A stretch of DNA of 63,836 nucleotides from Planctomycetota bacterium (GCA_016794035.1 JAEUHS010000067.1:1-63836), one strand, 5' to 3'. Counted from the first letter of the stretch, positions 9,794 through 18,308 are shown. The notes: generated by a model from the letters alone, not told the origin. Translations and numbers: made by a program.

Positions 9794-9860
9794 ACCGGTT
9801 CGAGGTCGACGCATTTCGACGAACGAGATGCGTGAGAGAGGCGACCGACCTCGAACCGGT
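9794..9860. repeat. Long inverted repeat between genes
   Basis: Perfect 15-bp inverted repeat: ACCGGTTCGAGGTCG at 9794-9808 and its complement at 9846-9860. Inside it a second pair, ACGCAT (9809-9814) and ATGCGT (9828-9833), extends the stem, leaving one asymmetric bulge on the right-hand side. The hairpin lies between the stop of the gene at 9893-10756 and the start of the thioredoxin-TPR gene. It could be a factor-dependent terminator, an operator or a repetitive extragenic palindrome. There is no T-tract on either strand, so it is not a standard intrinsic terminator. Confidence 0.6.
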
Positions 9861-9892
9861 TTCTCCCGCCGGAACGGCGCGCCGGGTGCGCG

Positions 9893-10756
9893 TCAGGCGG
9901 GCAGCGGCTCGATCGAAGCCATCAGCGAGGTCACCAGCTCGAGCACGCCGTAGCCGAGCACCGCGAAGCCGAGCTGCACCGCGAGCGCGACCATCGCCCC
10001 GCCGCGCGACACGCCGAACAGATTGCGCAGCCAGAACAGCGCCATCGCGGTGTTGCCGATCAGCATGCTGAACGTCGCCACGTGCACCGACGGCACCATC
10101 GCCATCTGCAGCAGGCCGGTCAGCAGATACCACAACGCGATGCCCATGCTGCGGCTGAAGGCGGGCGCATCGGCGCCGACCACCGTCACCGAGGTGTGCA
10201 CGACGAACGACAGGAACGCGAACAGCAGCAGGCTCAGGCTCACCCACTGCGTGGGTTCGCCCGGCACCAGCCACGGAAAGGCCGCGTCGATCGCCTGCAG
10301 ACGGGCGCGGAAACGCGACTGGTGCCGCAGGTCGTGCGGCGCCGCGGCTTCGTCGCCCTGGGCGACGGGCGCCGGCAGCGGCGCGCGCACGGTCCTCGGC
10401 GGCGCGGGCGTCGGCCGTGCCGGCGGTGCCGCGGTGACCGGCGCGGGCGCGACCGGCGCGGCCGGCGCCGCGGTCCGTGCCTCGACGGCCGGCGCCGCCG
10501 GTGTCGACTCGGGCCGGACCGGCTCGGTCGGGGCAGGTGCCGGTTCGGTGCCGTCGAAGCGGCACATGCGGATCGACTCGGTCGCCAGCGTCAGGACTTC
10601 GTCGCCGACGCGCAGCCGCAGCGAGCCGAGGTCGATCGCGACCACCGTACCGGCGAGGGTGCGGCCATCGTCCAGGACGATGGTCGCCGGCCGTTCCTGG
10701 GCGCGGAGCAAGGCCCCGGTCAGGAACACGAGCACCACGGCGACGATCCGCAACAT
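9893..10756 (-). CDS. Exported/membrane protein with a Lsm-like N-terminal domain, function unknown
   Basis: 287 residues in three parts. A signal peptide (MLRIVAVVLVFLTGALLRAQ) precedes a small beta domain with the pattern LDDGRTLAGTVVAIDLGSLR, which looks like a five-strand SH3/Lsm-type barrel. A long Ala/Pro-rich linker follows (about 70-145). The C-terminal half has four hydrophobic segments (for example VSLSLLLFAFLSFVVHTSV and AMVALAVQLGFAVLGYGVL). I do not recognise the family. The start at 10756 is set by the signal peptide; the longer open frame upstream is not supported. Confidence 0.65.
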   Translation of the reverse strand: MLRIVAVVLVFLTGALLRAQERPATIVLDDGRTLAGTVVAIDLGSLRLRVGDEVLTLATESIRMCRFDGTEPAPAPTEPVRPESTPAAPAVEARTAAPAAPVAPAPVTAAPPARPTPAPPRTVRAPLPAPVAQGDEAAAPHDLRHQSRFRARLQAIDAAFPWLVPGEPTQWVSLSLLLFAFLSFVVHTSVTVVGADAPAFSRSMGIALWYLLTGLLQMAMVPSVHVATFSMLIGNTAMALFWLRNLFGVSRGGAMVALAVQLGFAVLGYGVLELVTSLMASIEPLPA

Positions 10757-10903
10757 GTCGAACCGATCGACACCGCCGCGGCGCAGGCTTGAGGCCCTCG
10801 CTCGACCCCGGCGTTCGGCCCGATGCCGTCGGCAGTTCGAGGCGCGGCTGGTAGGCTGTGCACGACGACCGCCGCACCCGGCTGCGGTTCGCGCTGCTGC
10901 CAC

Positions 10904-11761
10904 ATGCTCACCGTTCCCCTAGTGTTCGCCCTGGCGCTCTCGGCTCCGCAGGCCCCCCCGGCGAAGCTGCCGGACCTCCCCGCGCTGGCGGCGCGCGTCG
11001 ACGCGGCGCACCGACCGAACGGCCCGGTGCCCGCGGTGACGGCCTTCCGCTGCAACCTGACGCTGAGCTTGCTCGACCGGGACGCATCGCAAGCCGGGGA
11101 TGTCGTGCTCGACGTGCAGTTCCTGCAGTGGCGCAAGCCGGGCAGCGATCGCGTGCGCCCGCTGATCCGCTACAAGGTGCAGGAGGCGGGATCGCCGAGC
11201 GAGCGCGGGCGCGACCAGAACGGTCCTTGGCACCTGTTCCAGGGCGAGGCACAGGACCTGCGCAAGGCCCAGTTCGCCGACGACCTGGCCGCCTGCGAGC
11301 GCCACACCAACCTCGCGCGCCAGCTGCTGCGCTTCCTGGATCCGGGCGAGGTGCTGCGCTCGCTGACGCACCCGAGCGCCGTTCGCGCCGAGAATCTGGC
11401 CGTGGAGCGCAGCAAGCTGGTGCCCTGCCTGACCGTCGAAGGCGACCTGCCGGCGTTCCCGCTGCTGCAGCAGGGCGGCGACGATGCGCCGGTGCGGCTC
11501 AAGGTGTTCGTCGAACAGGCGACCGGCCGGCTGCTCGCGATCGAGGCGAGCCCGCTGCGCGACGGCGTGCCGGACCCGGCACGGCTCGAACAGGTGCTGC
11601 TGCTCGATCTCGACCAACGCGACGGCCTGCTGGTGCCGCGCAAGATCGTGCACCGGTTCCGCAGGGCCGACGGGCAACTGCACGCGCAGACGCGCGCCAC
11701 CCTGACGTCACTGGAGCTGCGCCCGCCCCTGAGCGTCGAAGACTTCGACCGGCCGCAGTAG
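10904..11761 (+). CDS. Exported protein of unknown function
   Basis: 285 residues. A short signal peptide (MLTVPLVFALALSAPQAP) is followed by a soluble domain with regular beta-rich sequence, including FRCNLTLSLLDRDASQAGDV and LVPRKIVHRFRRADGQLHAQ. The pattern resembles outer-membrane lipoprotein carrier-like folds (LolA/LolB type) that measure a lipid or polymer, but similarity is too weak to name it. It is divergent from the gene at 9893-10756, with 147 nt between the two starts. A partial copy of the dispersed repeat starts immediately after its TAG stop. Confidence 0.6.
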   Translation: MLTVPLVFALALSAPQAPPAKLPDLPALAARVDAAHRPNGPVPAVTAFRCNLTLSLLDRDASQAGDVVLDVQFLQWRKPGSDRVRPLIRYKVQEAGSPSERGRDQNGPWHLFQGEAQDLRKAQFADDLAACERHTNLARQLLRFLDPGEVLRSLTHPSAVRAENLAVERSKLVPCLTVEGDLPAFPLLQQGGDDAPVRLKVFVEQATGRLLAIEASPLRDGVPDPARLEQVLLLDLDQRDGLLVPRKIVHRFRRADGQLHAQTRATLTSLELRPPLSVEDFDRPQ

Positions 11762-12069
11762 AACTGATGTCTTGCGTGTGCGCGCTCGGGGCGCGTGCCC
11801 TGACAGGCATCGGCGGGGTCGGATTTCTGGCAGATTCCTGCCGAATGGCGTGGTGCGCCGCGGCCGCGGATGGTGGATGCTGCGTTCGCCCCAGTCCTGG
11901 CGCCAGGCGAGGACCGTTGGGGGCGCCAGGGCCCTGGGCAGCAGTCGCAGGAAGGACGCCGCACACCGGTGGCGCGCGTCGCGATTGCACCGGCGTCGGG
12001 GCTCGGCATGCCGCTCCGCGCCACGATGGCACTCCTGCCGCGGAATGCACACTCAGGCCATCAGTTCTG
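11762..12069. other. Convergent intergenic region
   Basis: 308 nt between the stop codons of the gene at 10904-11761 and mutL. No convincing ORF or RNA gene was seen. It begins with a 17-nt partial copy of the dispersed repeat (11762-11778) and contains a perfect 12-bp palindrome, CCTGGCGCCAGG, at 11896-11907, followed by related GGCGCCAGGG and GGGCCCTGG-like sequence. These palindromes could help terminate both convergent transcripts, but no T-tract is present. Confidence 0.4.
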
Positions 12070-13842
12070 TCAGCAGCGGCGGCGGAAGTAGCGTTCGAGT
12101 TCCGCGGTGCCGAACGTCAACACCGTCGGTCGGCCGTGCGGACAATTGTGCGGATGCTCCAGCGTCGCCGCCTCCTGGAGCAGCGCCTCGATCTCCGCCT
12201 CGCCCAGCCGATCGCCGCTCATCACCGCGGCGCGGCAGGCCATGGCATGGAACCGCTCGGCGATGCGATCCTGCACGGCGGTGCCGCCGTCTTCGTTGCC
12301 CGTGGCCAGCAGGTCGCGCAGCAGCCGCTTGCCGTCCACCTTCGCCAGCACGGCGGGCACGCCCTGCACGGCGACCGCCGCGGGCCCGAACGGCTCGACC
12401 AGCAGGCCCTGCTCGGCCAGTTCGGCGCTGGCCGCCTCGATCCACGCCAGTTCGGTCGGCGACACCTCGACCACCGCCGGCACCAGCAGCCGCTGCACCT
12501 GCACCGGTCGGCCGGCATGCCGTCGCCGCAGTCGCTCGTAGACGACCCGCTCGTGCAGCGCGTGCTGGTCTACGACCAGCAGGCCATCGGGGCCCTCGAG
12601 CAGCAGATACAGGTCGAGCACCTGCAGGAACCGCCCGGACACGCGTTGGAACGGATTGGGACGAACCGCGGCCTCACCCGGTTCCCCGGGGCCACGCGAC
12701 TCTCGCACGCCGGCGACGGCAGCCTCGCGCGGCGGCGGCGCCGGGGCTGCGGCCGGCGGAGGTCCGAACAGGTCGCGCGACCGGTCGGGAAACCCGGAGC
12801 GGGCGCGCGGCAGTCGCGCATCGATCACGACGCCACCCGCGGCGGCGTCGGCCGCCGCGCCGCGCGCCTGCAGTGCGGCACGCACGGTCTCGTGCAGGCA
12901 ACCGGCGACGCGACGCGCCTCGACGAAGCGAACCTCGGCCTTGCGCGGATGCACGTTGGCGTCGACCTGGTCGGCCGGCAGGTTGACCTGCAGCACGTAG
13001 ACGGGGAACCGTCCACCCATCAGGTATTCGCGGAACGCCTGGCGGATCGCGTAGAGCGCGCTGCTCTCACGCGCGCGGCGACCATTGACGAACATCAGTT
13101 CGAGCTTGCCGTCGCGGCGCGCCAGATCCGGCTCGGCGACGAACCCCGCGACGGTGAGACCCGCGAACGTGCGCGACACCGGCAGCAGGCCGTGCTGCAA
13201 CTCGACACCGAAGCAGCGCGCGAACCGGGCCGGCAGCGAGTCGCCGGCCGGCAGGCGCAGCAACTCGCGGCCGTCGGCGACCAGCGTGACGTCGACGTCG
13301 AGGCGCGCCAGCGACAGTTCGGCCACCAGTTCCTGGATCCGTGCGCGTTCGGCGCCGGCGCTCTTCAAGAAGCGGCGCCGCGCCGGCACGTTGTAGAACA
13401 GATCGCGAACCTCGAGCCGCGTGCCCTCGGGTGCCCCGCACGGCTGCGGCGCGGTCTCGACCCCACCCTCGCACCGCACCTCCCAGCCGGCCTCGGCGCC
13501 GCGGCGGCGGCTGCGCACCAGCGCGCGCGAGATCGCGCCGATCGACGCCAACGCCTCGCCGCGGAAGCCGAGGCTGCCGATGTGGTCGAGATCGGCGACC
13601 GTCTGCAGCTTGCTGGTCGCGTGGCTGGCGAACGCCAGCGGCAGGTCCTCGGGCAGGAAGCCATCGCCATCGTCGATCACGGCGATGCGTTCGGCACCGC
13701 CGCCGTCGACCTCGACACGGATGCGCAGCGCGCCGGCGTCGAGCGCGTTCTCGAGCAGCTCCTTGACGACCGACACCGGGCGCTCGACGACCTCGCCGGC
13801 GGCGATCTGGTTGACGACGGCGGGTGGCAGACGGCGAATCAC
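12070..13842 (-). CDS. mutL: DNA mismatch repair protein MutL (endonuclease type)
   Basis: 590 residues. The N-terminal GHKL ATPase has VVKELLENALDAG, IDDGDGF and HATSKLQ...LGFRGEALASI. The C-terminal domain carries the metal-binding endonuclease motif DQHALHERVVYE (about residues 422-433), plus ACRAAV and CPHGRP, so it is the nicking type of MutL found in bacteria without MutH. The start is a GTG (13842) overlapping the upstream TGA as GTGA; the resulting VIRRLPPAVVNQIAAGEVVE is the canonical MutL N-terminus. It is last in the ubiE-to-mutL operon. Confidence 0.95.
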   Translation of the reverse strand: MIRRLPPAVVNQIAAGEVVERPVSVVKELLENALDAGALRIRVEVDGGGAERIAVIDDGDGFLPEDLPLAFASHATSKLQTVADLDHIGSLGFRGEALASIGAISRALVRSRRRGAEAGWEVRCEGGVETAPQPCGAPEGTRLEVRDLFYNVPARRRFLKSAGAERARIQELVAELSLARLDVDVTLVADGRELLRLPAGDSLPARFARCFGVELQHGLLPVSRTFAGLTVAGFVAEPDLARRDGKLELMFVNGRRARESSALYAIRQAFREYLMGGRFPVYVLQVNLPADQVDANVHPRKAEVRFVEARRVAGCLHETVRAALQARGAAADAAAGGVVIDARLPRARSGFPDRSRDLFGPPPAAAPAPPPREAAVAGVRESRGPGEPGEAAVRPNPFQRVSGRFLQVLDLYLLLEGPDGLLVVDQHALHERVVYERLRRRHAGRPVQVQRLLVPAVVEVSPTELAWIEAASAELAEQGLLVEPFGPAAVAVQGVPAVLAKVDGKRLLRDLLATGNEDGGTAVQDRIAERFHAMACRAAVMSGDRLGEAEIEALLQEAATLEHPHNCPHGRPTVLTFGTAELERYFRRRC

Positions 13843-15050
13843 AGCTCCAGGTCCTCCGCGGTCGGGATCGGCGCGCCGTCGAACCACTGCGACAGGAACT
13901 GCTCGAGCAGCACGCTCGGCTCCTCGCCCGAGAGGCGCGACATGCGCTGGCAATGGCGCAACGCCATCAGCCCGCGCCGCAGCGTCGCACGGTCGTTCCG
14001 GCGCACCTGGTCGACGAAGCGGTCGGCGAAGCCGCGCACGCCGGCGCGCGCGGGCAGGTCGCGCGGCGACACGCCGCCGTCGAGCAACACGCGGCCCTCG
14101 TAGGCGGTCGCGATCGATCGGTGCAGCCAGCTGGTGGTGAACGGCAGCACGCCGCCGGCGTCAGTCGTCCTGCCGTCCTTGCCGCGCACGCCGCGATCGA
14201 ACATCGCGCGCACCGAGCGCAGCGCCGCGCGCCGATCGCCGCCGAGCACCGCGTCGGCCAGATCGAACGGCGTCGACTCGAAGCTGCAGGTCAGTCGGCC
14301 GCGCAGGTCGTCCGGACCGAGCGGCTGCTTCGACGACCTGCCGCCGAGTCGGTCGCGCAGGCGCCCCAGTTCGGCCAGCAGCTCCGGCAGCGACTTGCCG
14401 ACCTGCAGCACGATCAGCCAGGCGGCCTCCGGCAGCAGCGGCACGCCCAGCTTGCCGGCGCGCCGCACCACCCACTTGCACAACTCGCCTTCGAGCGGAC
14501 TGCGCGACCGGTCGAACGGCAGATCGTAGAGGTCGCGGAACTCGAACTCCGCGCCACACTCGGCGAGCTGCTTGACGAAGGTCGCGCAGACCTTCTTGCG
14601 CTTGTCGAGCCTGCTCGCCTCGAGGACGAGGCCGCTGCCGCGCTGGAACTTCGGCGCCAGCGCGGCGACCGTCGGCCCGTGCACACGCCACCACTTGGCA
14701 CCGCGCCGGATCACCACGAACGAACGGCGCGCGAACAGACCGCCGCCGCGCAGGTCCTGCAGTTCCGGACAGGCCGCGAGCCCGCGGTCGTCGGCCGCGG
14801 CGGCCGCATCGTCGTCGCCATCGGCGTCACCCTCGTCGCCGTCACTCTCGCTGCCGCCACCGGCACGCACCTCGACCGCGTCGACCACCCGCAGTTCGGC
14901 GTCCTTCGGCACCGCGGCGAGCACGAGTTCGACGGCTTCGGCACGCAGGAGGTCGTTCGGGCCGGTGATCGCCAGCACGGGCGGCAGGCCCTTGGCCACC
15001 AGCTTCTGCAGCCGTGCGAGCGCGTCTTCGGGATGGGGAACGCCAGCCAT
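13839..15050 (-). CDS. holA: DNA polymerase III delta subunit (HolA-like)
   Basis: 403 residues, longer than the usual 340. The N-terminal pattern PVLAITGPNDLLRAEAVELV matches the HolA clamp-loader delta subunit, and the later VLQVGKSLPELLAELGRL and FDLADAVLGGDRRAAL segments fit its AAA+/C-terminal collar. An acidic, low-complexity insert (Asp/Glu/Ser/Gly/Ala) of about 27 residues lies near positions 75-105. The delta subunit helps load the beta sliding clamp. The ATG at 15050 overlaps the ubiA stop (ATGA), and its own stop overlaps the mutL GTG. Confidence 0.85.
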   Translation of the reverse strand: MAGVPHPEDALARLQKLVAKGLPPVLAITGPNDLLRAEAVELVLAAVPKDAELRVVDAVEVRAGGGSESDGDEGDADGDDDAAAAADDRGLAACPELQDLRGGGLFARRSFVVIRRGAKWWRVHGPTVAALAPKFQRGSGLVLEASRLDKRKKVCATFVKQLAECGAEFEFRDLYDLPFDRSRSPLEGELCKWVVRRAGKLGVPLLPEAAWLIVLQVGKSLPELLAELGRLRDRLGGRSSKQPLGPDDLRGRLTCSFESTPFDLADAVLGGDRRAALRSVRAMFDRGVRGKDGRTTDAGGVLPFTTSWLHRSIATAYEGRVLLDGGVSPRDLPARAGVRGFADRFVDQVRRNDRATLRRGLMALRHCQRMSRLSGEEPSVLLEQFLSQWFDGAPIPTAEDLEL

Positions 15051-15940
15051 CAGCGGGAACCGGGGAGCAGGTAGAGATCGACGCAGCCCGCGGCGAACAT
15101 CACGATCGCGAGCGTGCCGTTGGCGGTGAAGAACGCGGTCTGGATCCGCGACAGGTCGCGAGGCCGCAGCAGCGCATGCTGCCAGACCATCAGCAGGACC
15201 GCGAGCCCGACGCCGACCCGGAAGGCGATGCCGAGCGGCGCCAACCCGGCGAACGCGGCGAAGCCCGCGGCGGCCAGCAGGTGCAGCGCGCGGCTGCACC
15301 ACATCGCCGCCCGTGCCCCCAGGCGCGCCGGCAGCGAGTGCAGGCCGGTCGCACGGTCGAACGCCTCGTCCTGGCAGGCATAGAGCACGTCGAACCCCGC
15401 CACCCAGGCGGCGACACCGGCACCGAGCACGAGCGGCGCCCACAGGCGCGGGCCGAACGCGCCATCGGCGGCGACCCAGGCCGCGAGCGGCGACAGGCCG
15501 AGCGCGATCCCGAGCCACAGATGGCAGAGCGACGAGAAGCGCTTCACGTGGCTGTAGGCCAGCAGCCAGAGCAGCGTCGGCAGCGCCAGCCAGAGACACA
15601 GTGGCGACAGCAGCCAGCAGATCCCCAAGAAGGCGGTCGCGCTGACCAGCGTGAGCCCGAGCGCCTGCCGAGGGCTGACGACCCCGCGCGGGATCTCGCG
15701 GCCCGCGGTGCGCGGGTTGCGGCGATCGAGGTCGCGGTCGGCATAGCGGTTGTACGCCATCGCGGCAGTGCGCGCGGCGACGACGGCCAGCACGACCAGC
15801 AGCAGCAGTCGCGGCGACGGCCGCCCGTCGGTCGCCACCAGCAGCGACAGCAACGCGAACGGCAGCGCGAACACCGAGTGGGACAGCCGCACCAGCGCCG
15901 CGAACGTGCGCGCGCGCTCGACCAACGCCGTCGCGGTCAC
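15050..15940 (-). CDS. ubiA: UbiA/MqnP-family prenyltransferase
   Basis: 296-residue integral membrane prenyltransferase of quinone biosynthesis. Two Asp-rich motifs that bind Mg and the polyprenyl diphosphate are visible: AYNRYADRDLDRRNPRT and FDVLYACQDEAFDRATGLHS. About eight hydrophobic helices surround them. With UbiX and UbiE/MenG in the same operon it could be UbiA of ubiquinone synthesis or MqnP of the futalosine menaquinone route; the sequence alone does not decide. It starts at a GTG that overlaps the ubiX stop as GTGA. Confidence 0.92.
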   Translation of the reverse strand: MTATALVERARTFAALVRLSHSVFALPFALLSLLVATDGRPSPRLLLLVVLAVVAARTAAMAYNRYADRDLDRRNPRTAGREIPRGVVSPRQALGLTLVSATAFLGICWLLSPLCLWLALPTLLWLLAYSHVKRFSSLCHLWLGIALGLSPLAAWVAADGAFGPRLWAPLVLGAGVAAWVAGFDVLYACQDEAFDRATGLHSLPARLGARAAMWCSRALHLLAAAGFAAFAGLAPLGIAFRVGVGLAVLLMVWQHALLRPRDLSRIQTAFFTANGTLAIVMFAAGCVDLYLLPGSR

Positions 15941-16593
15941 GACTCGCCCTCGTCCCACGGCGAGGCGGGCTCGGGACCCGGTGTCTGCCAGCGGCGCACG
16001 AGGGCGTGGTCGAGGCCGAGCCGGTCCAGGATCTTGCCGACCACGAAGTCGACCAGGTCGTCGACGCGGCGCGGCCGGTGATAGAAGCCCGGCATCGCCG
16101 GCAGCACGATCGCGCCGAGCCGCGCGAGCGCCAGCATGTTCTCGAGGTGCACGACGGACAGCGGCGTCTCGCGCGGCACGACCAGCAACGGCCGCCCTTC
16201 CTTGAGCGCGACGTCGGCAGCGCGCTCCACCAGGTTGCTGGAGAAGCCGTGCGCGACGCGCGCCAGCGTGCCCATGCTGCACGGTACGATGACGGTCGCG
16301 CGGATGCGGGCGCTGCCCGAGGCCGGCGTCGCCTCGACGGACTGCAGCCCGTGCACGCGCAGCCGCGCGCGCAGGTCGGCGGCGAACAGCGACGCGAGGT
16401 CCGGCCGCTCGAGGTCGATCGCGGCGCCGGCCTCGTGCACCAGCACGCGCAGCGCGGCGCCGGTGGCGCACAGGTGAACCTCGTGGCCGGCCGTCAGCAG
16501 CACCTCGACCAGGCGCAGGCCATAGGCGATGCCGCTGCCACCCGAGAAGCAGACCGCGAAACGGTCCGCGCTGTCGCGCGCGTCAGTGCTCAT
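15937..16593 (-). CDS. ubiX: UbiX-family flavin prenyltransferase
   Basis: 218 residues. It makes prenylated FMN, the cofactor of UbiD-type decarboxylases. Diagnostic segments are FSGGSGIAYGLRLVEVL at the N-terminus, PCSMGTLARVAHGFSSNLVE, and PLLVVPRETPLSVVHLENM through LPAMPGFYHRP. No UbiD partner is in the window. The ATG at 16593 was chosen; the upstream extension is Ser/Thr-rich and overlaps the CPBP gene. The gene overlaps the end of the CPBP gene by 11 nt and ends inside the ubiA GTG. Confidence 0.94.
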   Translation of the reverse strand: MSTDARDSADRFAVCFSGGSGIAYGLRLVEVLLTAGHEVHLCATGAALRVLVHEAGAAIDLERPDLASLFAADLRARLRVHGLQSVEATPASGSARIRATVIVPCSMGTLARVAHGFSSNLVERAADVALKEGRPLLVVPRETPLSVVHLENMLALARLGAIVLPAMPGFYHRPRRVDDLVDFVVGKILDRLGLDHALVRRWQTPGPEPASPWDEGES

Positions 16594-17338
16594 CGTTGGC
16601 GAGGTAGAAGTAGACGTTGTAGACCGTGTGCGTGTAGACGCAGACGCCGAAGCCACGCAGCCACATCAGCAGCCCGAGCAGCAGCCCCGCCATGGTCCGG
16701 AACAGGAAGCGGTTGCGATCGTAGCGCTCGCCGCAGAGGTGGTGGAACCAGGAGAACACCAGCGCGCTGACCAGCACCGCGAACACGCCGACGATCCACA
16801 CCGGCAGCGACCAGGCGCGGATCGCGCGCACGCCGATCCACACCAGCAGCGACATCAGGCCGAGACGGAAGACCAGCTCCTCGAAGATGCCGGCGCCCAG
16901 CGAACCGACCAGGTCGGCGGTCAGCGTGGGCGTCTCGGCCCCGATCTGCAGCAGCCGCACCGCCGACGACGTCATCGCCGCCGCGACCGGCCCGAGCATC
17001 AGGCCGTAGACCGTGCCCTCGAGCGCGAGCACGGCGGCGACGCGGAGCCACGGCACCTGGCGCCGCATCAGCGAACGCGCCGCCCACAGCGCCAGCGCCC
17101 CGAAACCGAGCCGCAGCAGCAGCAGGCCCTGCACGCCGAGGCGATCCACTTCGCGCAGCAGCAGCATCTCGGCGCCGTTGCGATCGGCCGGCGTCAGCAG
17201 CAAGCGCAGCCCCTCGTAGAGCAACCACAACGGCAGCACCGCGAACAGGCCGACCGCCGGATCGCGCGACCAGTCGAGGTAGCCGCCGCCGGGTGCCGGC
17301 GGTGACGGCAGCGGCTCAGCGAGGGGCGACTTCGCCAC
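16583..17338 (-). CDS. CPBP-family intramembrane metalloprotease
   Basis: 251 residues with about seven hydrophobic segments. The CPBP/CAAX-protease-like motifs are intact: EELVFR (motif 1), FSWFHH (motif 2) and the final YTHTVYN. Members of this family cleave within membranes (Rce1-like); bacterial substrates are mostly unknown. It lies between ubiE and ubiX and overlaps both (23 nt and 11 nt), so it is firmly in the quinone operon, which suggests membrane assembly or regulation rather than CAAX processing. Confidence 0.88.
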   Translation of the reverse strand: MAKSPLAEPLPSPPAPGGGYLDWSRDPAVGLFAVLPLWLLYEGLRLLLTPADRNGAEMLLLREVDRLGVQGLLLLRLGFGALALWAARSLMRRQVPWLRVAAVLALEGTVYGLMLGPVAAAMTSSAVRLLQIGAETPTLTADLVGSLGAGIFEELVFRLGLMSLLVWIGVRAIRAWSLPVWIVGVFAVLVSALVFSWFHHLCGERYDRNRFLFRTMAGLLLGLLMWLRGFGVCVYTHTVYNVYFYLANDEH

Positions 17339-18011
17339 GGTAGAGGGCGGCGATGCCGCCGGTCAGGAGCTGCATCCTGGGGGCCCGCAGACCCGCGGCG
17401 CGCATCAGGGCGAGGAAGTCGTCGCGTTCGGGGAACGCCATCACCGAGTCGTGCAGGTAGCGATAGGCGTCGTTCTTGGCGCCGCTGATCCACTGGCCGA
17501 GGCGCGGCAGGATGCGCCGGAAGTAGAAGCGGTAGGCGCTGCCGAGCAGCGGCAGCCGCGGCTTCGTGAACTCGAGCACGACGACGCGCCCGCCCGGTCG
17601 CACGACCCGCGCCATCTCGCGCAGGCCGGCCTCCGGATCGCTGACGTTGCGGATGCCGAACGCGACCGTCGCGAAGTCGAACGTCGCGTCCGCGAACGGC
17701 AGCGCCAGTGCGTCGCCGGCCAGGAAGCGCGGCGGCGTCGGGCCGACACCCGTCTTGGCGGCAGCGCGCACCAGCATCGGCGCGCAGAAATCGGTGCCGA
17801 CGACCACGGCGCCCGCGCGCTGCAGCGCGAAGCACAGGTCGCCGGTGCCGGAGCACACGTCGAGGCCGCGCTCGCCCGCCGCCACCGCGGTCAGCCGCAC
17901 CGCCCGGCGGCGCCACCAGGTGTCGATGCCCAGCGACAACGCGCGGTTGGTCCGGTCGTAGCCCGGCGCCACCTCGGCGAACATGCGCTGGATCGTCGCT
18001 CCGTCGGGCAT
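17316..18011 (-). CDS. ubiE: UbiE/MenG-family quinone C-methyltransferase
   Basis: 231 residues. It is a SAM-dependent methyltransferase acting on demethylmenaquinone and/or a ubiquinone precursor. Motif I is GLDVCSGTGDLCF; the UbiE signatures TVAFGIRNVSDP, VVVLEFTKP and the NDAYRYLHDSVMAFP-like stretch are present. The start at 18011 (MPDGATIQRMFAEVAPGYD) gives the usual N-terminus. It is first in the overlapped operon that continues to mutL. A duplicated 67-bp repeat lies upstream. Confidence 0.93.
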   Translation of the reverse strand: MPDGATIQRMFAEVAPGYDRTNRALSLGIDTWWRRRAVRLTAVAAGERGLDVCSGTGDLCFALQRAGAVVVGTDFCAPMLVRAAAKTGVGPTPPRFLAGDALALPFADATFDFATVAFGIRNVSDPEAGLREMARVVRPGGRVVVLEFTKPRLPLLGSAYRFYFRRILPRLGQWISGAKNDAYRYLHDSVMAFPERDDFLALMRAAGLRAPRMQLLTGGIAALYRGEVAPR

Positions 18012-18118
18012 CTGCAGCCGATTCTGAACCGCCGCGCCAGGAACCTCAATCGCGCCGCACGAGATCGGCACCGGATCACCAGTCACGAACGGATCACCGG
18101 CAAGGACACGATGGGCCT

Positions 18119-18185
18119 CCGCCGCCGCGGTGCTGGCGGCTCGATGCGCCGGCGTATCGCCACCGCGCAGCGGCGGGGCCCAGGG
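18119..18185. repeat. Direct repeat, copy 1 (67 bp)
   Basis: Matches 18234-18300 at 65 of 67 positions (mismatches in TCGATG versus TCAATG, and CGGCGGG versus CGGCGGC), with a repeat period of 115 bp. Similarity continues about six bases past the end if one base gap is allowed (TCGCAG in both). The unit includes short self-complementary parts such as GCGCCGGCG. It lies between genes, about 110-175 nt upstream of the ubiE start. Confidence 0.9.
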
Positions 18186-18233
18186 TCGCAGCAAGCCGGC
18201 CTACCTGCGGCGGCCCGTGGCCAGGTCCTCGCA

Positions 18234-18300
18234 CCGCCGCCGCGGTGCTGGCGGCTCAATGCGCCGGCGTATCGCCACCGCGCAGCGGCGGCGCCCAGGG
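18234..18300. repeat. Direct repeat, copy 2 (67 bp)
   Basis: Second copy of the intergenic unit at 18119-18185, with two mismatches. It is followed within 10 nt by the palindrome at the end of the lipoprotein gene. The pair is likely a tandem duplication of a dispersed extragenic element; other genomic copies cannot be checked from here. Confidence 0.9.
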
Positions 18301-18308
18301 ATCGCAGG

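Noticed and set aside
9794..9860. GGTTCGA-like sequence suggesting a tRNA T-arm
   Set aside because: The 15-bp inverted repeat explains it; there is no acceptor stem, anticodon arm or CCA at proper spacing.
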